Source: an uncultured Lachnospiraceae bacterium
GTDB lineage: Bacteria > Bacillota > Clostridia > Lachnospirales > Lachnospiraceae
Direction of reading: 5' to 3'
Length of the DNA stretch: 7,470 nucleotides
Assembly (NCBI GenBank): GCA_910588565.1
Contig: CAJUPF010000040.1
Location: forward strand, 1-7,470
Shown: positions 6,301 through 7,470 of the stretch, one piece after another
Numbering within the stretch: position 1 is the first letter of the stretch
Layout: each line of letters starts with the position of its first letter
Notes under the pieces: model-generated
Seen by the model: only the letters and a program-made list of their open reading frames with translations
What the model was told of the DNA's origin: nothing
Databases searched by the model: none
Program-made: the position numbers and the translations under genes

Positions 6301-7397
6301 TAATTCCATGCCCAGCCGGAAGTCTCGTCTACCCTGTCGTATTTCGCTTTATACTCTGCAAGCTTCGTCTCATAACCGGCAGTCCCTTTTTCCGGTAAAT
6401 CCATCTCTGTTTCATCTACACAGTAGCCTGGAACCGCGGAATCAGAACGTTTGATATGCGGCGCATGCAGGAATTTATCCTCCGGCTCCTTCACAACGCC
6501 TTTGTCAGCCGTTTTCACAACCAGCATCTTCATAAAATCAAGCGTCCAGTCTGCCTGGCCCGCCACTTCTACTGTATTATCGCCGGCTTTCAGATCAATA
6601 TCGTCTATCGTAATTATGAACAGACACTGCTTGTCGCCGCTTGAGCTCACAACCTTACTGTTTTGAACCTGGGCATTATCTGCTACGTATGTCTTCCCCT
6701 CGGCTCCGCCCACACGGACAGCCACATCACGCGCCGTATTATTGTTGTGCATCATCAGAAGCTTTACGGTATATTTGCCTGCATCCGGAACATTCACAGT
6801 ATAGGTAAGGTTGTCGCCATCTCCCACAGCGCCGTCAAGATTTTTAATCCACCCGATATACTTCAAAGTACCAACTTCCTTGCCCTTTGTAAACCCAAAG
6901 TCCGCATCCGACACTGTAAATTTGGTATCTTTAAAGTTTGTCGCATCCTTGACTTCCATTTTTGAGCCTGCATAAGTCGGCTTATATCCATTTGTCTCAA
7001 GATCATAAACCGTCGCTTTCTGGTTCGGCGGCACTATTATTTCTTCCACTTCGCCTACATGATCCCCGCCGCCGATATTATAGCGTCCGATATTCATGTT
7101 CAGTCCGTCCGCGCTGAAGAAATCTCTTGCCGCCGCGTCGGTCAGCGTCTTATCATACCCAAGGCGGTTTGCCCACCAGCAGAGGGAAGTTCCCCAGCCT
7201 TCAAACTCACCCAGACCGTCGCTATTCGTATCATTAAACGTAGAACGGTCTGACGGGTTCGCTTTTACAGTCACATCCGCTTCCACTGCGTTTCCCGTTT
7301 CGTCTGCATAAACCGTAGTCAGACCATTCACAGGCAAAGCCGTCAGCATCAGGGCGGCCGCAGTGACTGCACTCATACATTTTTTGAATCCTTTCAT
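360..7397 (-). CDS. Giant secreted multidomain type II arabinogalactan-degrading enzyme (GH30 + CBM32 + GH43_24-like + beta-helix + FIVAR/Ig tail)
   Basis: This is a 2345-residue protein, complete from ATG to TAA with no frameshift. Domain order by residue: signal peptide 1-31; GH30 barrel and its beta-sandwich about 40-801, interrupted by a beta-sandwich binding domain about 113-308; F5/8 type C domain 845-985; helical linker 986-1062; GH43 propeller 1065-1452; right-handed beta-helix 1460-2018; FIVAR repeats 2021-2086 and 2095-2158; Ig-like domains 2168-2256 and 2259-2345. Known GH30 beta-1,6-galactanases and GH43 subfamily 24 exo-beta-1,3-galactanases attack the side chains and backbone of type II arabinogalactan, so I infer that substrate. 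The start is set by AAAGGAG placed 8 nt upstream and by the signal peptide that follows at once. No LPXTG, SLH or dockerin anchor is visible. It is transcribed towards rpsJ but appears to be a separate unit, because a hairpin and a new promoter lie between them. The overall architecture is firm; the exact substrate is inferred. Confidence 0.93.
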   Translation of the reverse strand: MKGFKKCMSAVTAAALMLTALPVNGLTTVYADETGNAVEADVTVKANPSDRSTFNDTNSDGLGEFEGWGTSLCWWANRLGYDKTLTDAAARDFFSADGLNMNIGRYNIGGGDHVGEVEEIIVPPNQKATVYDLETNGYKPTYAGSKMEVKDATNFKDTKFTVSDADFGFTKGKEVGTLKYIGWIKNLDGAVGDGDNLTYTVNVPDAGKYTVKLLMMHNNNTARDVAVRVGGAEGKTYVADNAQVQNSKVVSSSGDKQCLFIITIDDIDLKAGDNTVEVAGQADWTLDFMKMLVVKTADKGVVKEPEDKFLHAPHIKRSDSAVPGYCVDETEMDLPEKGTAGYETKLAEYKAKYDRVDETSGWAWNYDWTADRNQWNILQAARKAHDSGNDGETSDFIAEAFSNSPPYFMTNSGCSSGAEDAGSDNLRADCYKAFAAYMADIIVHWAETEAQGATAASPLEPTTAEEPRGVYFQSATPMNEPYTNYWGAYSEKQEGCHFDQGASESNIIIEMDKALKERLPEVKGEAAKKAVEKIIISGTDETSIDTAITSYKKLSGTARKTIERIDTHTYSGSKRTELRELAETEGKNLWMSEIDGASRLGTNPGEMGGALGFAQQIMTDMNGLKPSAWIMWNAVDLNVDANNKFDANSIEELMTKENDAGEVMYDPENKGWWGIAIGDHNNKKLILTRKYYAYGQFSRYIRPGYTIMGSDNQQTLVVYDSKGKRAVIVAINTDGEDKTWKFDLSRFETMGTGIELCRTSGTSENGENWKKITDANISANAAEKYFTATMKANSINTFIVEGVGFNAGNADEAAKREKLMNQMRAEIMSGMDLGDLDLAAQEIPLTAEMVTGSEPWTDNEGNNNGNTVDKVVDGKFDTFFDGVGNGYVQVDLGEGKAEAIAAYGYAPRSGYMDRAVGASLYGSNDGNKWTLLHTISEIPPANKLSYAYMNEFETVSALRQKFRYYKYAVGANGNCNIAELKLYRMPEDLKLPEIPATLEKWVEYCEGKTDGKNYETTTKQAYDTALKAAKDLNGSEDVGAKTDAQYALFEAYLGLKALYNYTTFSGTNGDTIYDTNGEVIQAHGGQVQKVTWDAGYDFNGNGDIEASEKEFWYWIGEDKTYDYRPCPGIHAYISQDLLNWVDIGTVLKTVPNWETFTTENYFTDLYGKLPEEDQKRIYADLWTDDNGSETGCVIERPKMLYNDNTKKYVIWFHADGQTPDSTGGNYAKAKAGIAVSDSPFGPFALQGSYLLTSDPERTDHGFDSVGGHVRDMNLFKDDDGTAYVLYSSEGNAVMYIAKLNDSYTGLAEDADKMVLGEDFCISSTDSREAPAMFKYEGKYYLITSGCTGWAPNRAAYAVADNPLGPWTRKGDPCVGDTNKNTFQTQSTCVIPVDPENGKYIYMGDRWHNPDTGGTLRSSRYVWLPIEFLENNKIAIKDYSDWSMDVFDQINIKVPTIEGGGKTYYVDSANGNDENDGLTPEKAWKTLTKASSVENLTAGGKILLKAGSKWDGQKLTVKNAKGEKENPVVIGSYGDGSKPQINGAGASWSYNTKEELAAVHVYNSENIVVENLDITNWDASVDGDYAQSKKLLSGLVVENRDAGKLSNVVIRNNKIHDVNGLMKGGAEKAAGGLIVVVTGDGDNHTGVKESWYDGLTISGNEVTNVCHEAIYMESVWAARELVGGTYSDTSYQNAGNSKWIGSSNVKIDNNYVHDVAGDGIVPINTTDAIVEYNLIHNSADSRWDYSANPNHAALWAWDANNVTFRYNEACHTSMDSKGTAVGNDSMAFDFDYGVQNCVYEYNYSHDNLGGFLMLCPGPGATVNNIARYNISVNDGLYDGAPVIRMGSGKYGSLGVQIYNNTIYWKDTEYTTSLMPASAWEGSAIKDVEVFNNIFYGPTKENSVTTKGVTHHDNVAFGGAETAYQPADADAIVEDPKFKDVKNYTEGSWKDGKTTLGTAEGFQTAKDSVCIDKGAAHPAAPSSALDALAEELVPNEAEKPEKDYFGNPLDEKADIGAYEWPKALMEDVQSKYDSAVAIKADGYTKESYQKLQNAIAALKAVLADSNAPQSEIEAKAADLQKAVEGLQKTGGSTTTVDKAALQKLYNTAIAIKADGYTADSYQKLQAAIAAAKAVLDNKNAAQSAVDAQVTALDAAIKGLVPVVTTGDEHIKVSKITIQAPSKKLAAGKSIKLTVKITPANAGNKKVTWSVDKKSKKYASISKSGSLKLKKSAAGKTVTVTAAATDGSKKKATIKIKVMKNAVKSIKLKAPAKTLKVNKTMKLRAIVKTTGSKVNKTLEWKSSNTKYATVDKNGKVKAKKAGKGKKVTITASATDGSGKKAKVSIRIK
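363..896 (-). repeat. Two tandem lysine-rich Ig-like (Big-type) domains at the C-terminus
   Basis: Residues 2168-2256 and 2259-2345. Each follows the bacterial Ig-like pattern: SKITIQAPSKKLAAGKSIKL and KSIKLKAPAKTLKVNKTMKL starts, a central W-x-(S/V)(D/S) strand (TWSVDKK; EWKSSNTKYATV), then GKTVTVTAAATDGSKKKA and GKKVTITASATDGSGKKA. My hand count gives 48 lysines and about 5 acidic residues in 178, a strong positive charge. With no sortase signal or SLH domain, electrostatic retention by wall polymers is a reasonable inference. Confidence 0.85.
924..1337 (-). repeat. Two tandem FIVAR repeats, period 73 residues (219 bp)
   Basis: Residues 2021-2086 and 2095-2158. Both copies share AIKADGYT..SYQKLQ.AIAA.KAVL followed by an Ala-rich helix; corresponding tyrosines are at 2030 and 2103. 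The copies are joined by a Gly-Ser-Thr-rich linker (TGGSTTT, 2087-2093). FIVAR domains are three-helix modules found in many secreted Gram-positive proteins; they serve as spacers and in some cases bind sugar. The repeats are visible in the DNA as similar blocks around 1258-1310 and 1039-1091. Confidence 0.85.
1344..3020 (-). other. Right-handed parallel beta-helix domain, function unknown
   Basis: Residues about 1460-2018. It begins with the common entry motif of secreted beta-helix proteins (TYYVDSANGNDENDG, 1462-1476, then KAWKTL) and ends at KADIGAYEW (2010-2018), the usual closing motif. In between are about ten rungs marked by Asn/Ile/Val ladders: 1559-1574, 1606-1617, 1653-1664, 1703-1714, 1727-1737, 1760-1771, 1795-1806, 1823-1833, 1854-1863 and 1886-1895. 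DSMAFDFDYG (1783-1792) offers clustered acids (Asp1783, Asp1788, Asp1790) as candidate catalytic or metal-binding residues. This fold occurs in polysaccharide lyases and in glycosidases such as GH120 and GH141. I cannot assign a family. Confidence 0.8.
3042..4205 (-). other. GH43 subfamily 24-like catalytic domain (exo-beta-1,3-galactanase type)
   Basis: Residues about 1065-1452, a five-bladed propeller. QAHGGQV (1081-1087) stands where most GH43 enzymes have the catalytic base Asp; His-Gly-Gly here is typical of subfamily 24. Other landmarks are FWYWIGEDK (1111-1119), HVRDMNLFKDDDG (1268-1280, Asp1271 the likely pKa-modulating residue), REAPAMFKYEGKYYLITSG (1327-1345, Glu1328 the likely acid), TQST (Gln1385, candidate for the Gln proposed to act as base in a fungal exo-beta-1,3-galactanase), and GDRWHNP with SSRYVWLPIEF (1403-1427). 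Known members release galactose from the beta-1,3-galactan backbone while bypassing beta-1,6 branches. An EF-hand-like loop is inserted at 1097-1108. Confidence 0.85.
4212..4442 (-). other. Helical (FIVAR-like) linker between CBM32 and GH43
   Basis: Residues about 986-1062, starting LKLPEIPATLEKWVEYCEG and continuing through an Ala/Lys-rich stretch (YDTALKAAKDL, residues 1022-1032, and YLGLKALYN, 1052-1060). The spacing of hydrophobic residues fits a small helical bundle of the FIVAR/linker kind. It probably spaces the two catalytic units. Similarity to the two C-terminal FIVAR repeats is only general. Confidence 0.5.
4443..4865 (-). other. F5/8 type C (CBM32-like) carbohydrate-binding domain
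   Basis: Residues about 845-985. Recognisable discoidin-fold features are VDKVVDGKFDTFFDG (868-882), GYVQVDLGEGKAEAIAAYGYAPRSG (in 886-910), the SLYGSNDGNKWTLLHTI strand pair (919-935) and the final KFRYYKYAV then CNIAELKLY (961-983). CBM32 members often bind galactose-containing glycans, which suits a galactanase, but the ligand is inferred. A short acidic, partly helical stretch (about 808-842) joins it to the GH30 domain. Confidence 0.82.
4995..7280 (-). other. GH30 catalytic domain, beta-1,6-galactanase type
   Basis: Residues about 40-801. The barrel opens with GEFEGWGTSLCWW (residues 63-75) and RYNIGGGD (105-112), both typical of GH30 galactanases. It resumes after an insertion at HIKRSDS (314-320). 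SNSPPYFMT (402-410) is the conserved loop after strand 3. The general acid/base is predicted to be Glu480 in PMNEP and the nucleophile Glu593 in WMSE, the usual GH30 (clan GH-A) retaining pair at strands 4 and 7. The C-terminal part (about 700-801) forms the companion beta-sandwich ending in NTFIVEG. Characterised relatives are fungal endo-beta-1,6-galactanases and a bifidobacterial exo-beta-1,6-galactobiohydrolase; which mode applies here cannot be read from sequence alone. Confidence 0.87.
6507..7010 (-). other. CBM35/CBM6-like beta-sandwich inserted within the GH30 barrel
   Basis: Residues about 130-297. The stretch has the pattern of CBM6/35-type carbohydrate-binding modules: TYTVNVPDAGKYTVKLLM (residues 198-215), a short NNNTARDVAVRVGG turn and strand, DIDLKAGDNTVEV (266-278) and a closing QADWTLDFMKM with Trp284 and Asp287. 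It lies between RYNIGGGD (105-112) and HIKRSD (314-319), which are close together in ordinary GH30 sequences, so it is an insertion in the barrel and not an N-terminal appendage. The binding role is inferred from the fold family; the ligand is unknown. Confidence 0.7.
7305..7397 (-). other. Sec signal peptide of the giant enzyme
   Basis: Residues 1-31. A basic start (MKGFKK) is followed by a hydrophobic core (about residues 9-22, rich in Ala, Leu and Val) and a polar end finishing VYA before DETG. Signal peptidase I cleavage is most likely after Ala31. No lipobox cysteine sits at the cleavage site (Cys7 lies before the hydrophobic core), so this is not a lipoprotein signal. The enzyme is therefore exported across the single membrane expected of this kind of organism. 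Confidence 0.9.
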
Positions 7398-7405
7398 TCC
7401 TTCTT

Positions 7406-7412
7406 CTCCTTT
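7406..7412 (-). promoter_or_regulatory. Ribosome binding site of the giant enzyme gene
   Basis: The minus strand reads AAAGGAG, 8 nt before the ATG at 7397-7395. It fixes this start: the hydrophobic signal peptide begins directly after, and no other well-placed Shine-Dalgarno was seen nearby. Confidence 0.85.
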
Positions 7413-7430
7413 TCACCGTGAATCACCAGC

Positions 7431-7459
7431 ATGTTTATTAAATGCTTCAAATAAGTCAA
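7431..7459 (-). promoter_or_regulatory. Weak candidate promoter of the giant enzyme gene
   Basis: On the minus strand TTGACT (7459-7454, five of six to TTGACA) is followed 16-17 nt later by a poor -10 (TAAACA at 7437-7432 or AAACAT at 7436-7431). The better -10 match TTTAAT (7442-7437) is only 11 nt from the -35, too close. Just downstream are two small overlapping inverted repeats (GTGAATCAC at 7418-7426 and TTCACCGTGAA at 7412-7422), a possible operator between promoter and ribosome binding site. The true promoter could lie outside the window. Confidence 0.3.
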
Positions 7460-7470
7460 GCTCTGAGTTT

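Noticed and set aside
7432..7449. Possible catabolite-responsive (cre) site in the upstream region of the giant gene
   Set aside because: TGAAGCATTTAATA matches only the outer positions of the cre consensus and lacks the central CG, so it is no better than chance in AT-rich DNA.

Overview
The window looks like a chromosomal segment of a gut-type clostridium, most likely Lachnospiraceae. Three things point there: the first six residues of a partial ribosomal protein S10 (MASQVM), strong AGGAG-type ribosome binding sites, and a very large secreted carbohydrate-active enzyme with FIVAR and lysine-rich Ig-like repeats. The family assignment is inference; no rRNA or full-length housekeeping gene is present.

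Layout: everything real is on the minus strand. Positions 7397-360 hold one intact 2345-residue secreted protein. From N- to C-terminus it carries a signal peptide; a GH30 (beta-1,6-galactanase type) barrel with a CBM35/CBM6-like beta-sandwich inserted in it; an F5/8 type C (CBM32-like) domain; a helical linker; a GH43 subfamily-24-like (exo-beta-1,3-galactanase type) propeller; a large right-handed parallel beta-helix of unknown activity; two FIVAR repeats; and two lysine-rich Ig-like domains. A ribosome binding site and a weak promoter candidate lie at 7398-7470. An 18-bp hairpin without a U-tract follows the stop codon (310-351).

The rest of the left end (1-309) has no second full gene. 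It holds an A-rich UP-like element and a promoter with a perfect TATAAT box, then an approximately 227-nt untranslated leader with several stems and mutually exclusive pairings, and finally the ribosome binding site and first 20 bases of rpsJ, the head gene of the S10 ribosomal protein operon, which runs off the window.

How it works together: the big protein probably degrades type II arabinogalactan (plant arabinogalactan proteins, gum arabic, larch galactan) outside the cell. GH30 would remove beta-1,6-galactan side chains, GH43 would exo-cleave the beta-1,3-galactan backbone, and the binding domains would hold substrate. The lysine-rich tail may keep it near the wall, since no sortase, dockerin or SLH anchor is seen. 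The most interesting points are the fusion of side-chain and backbone galactanases with an uncharacterised beta-helix, the binding domain inserted in the GH30 barrel, an EF-hand-like loop in the GH43 domain, and the candidate switch-like S10 leader RNA.
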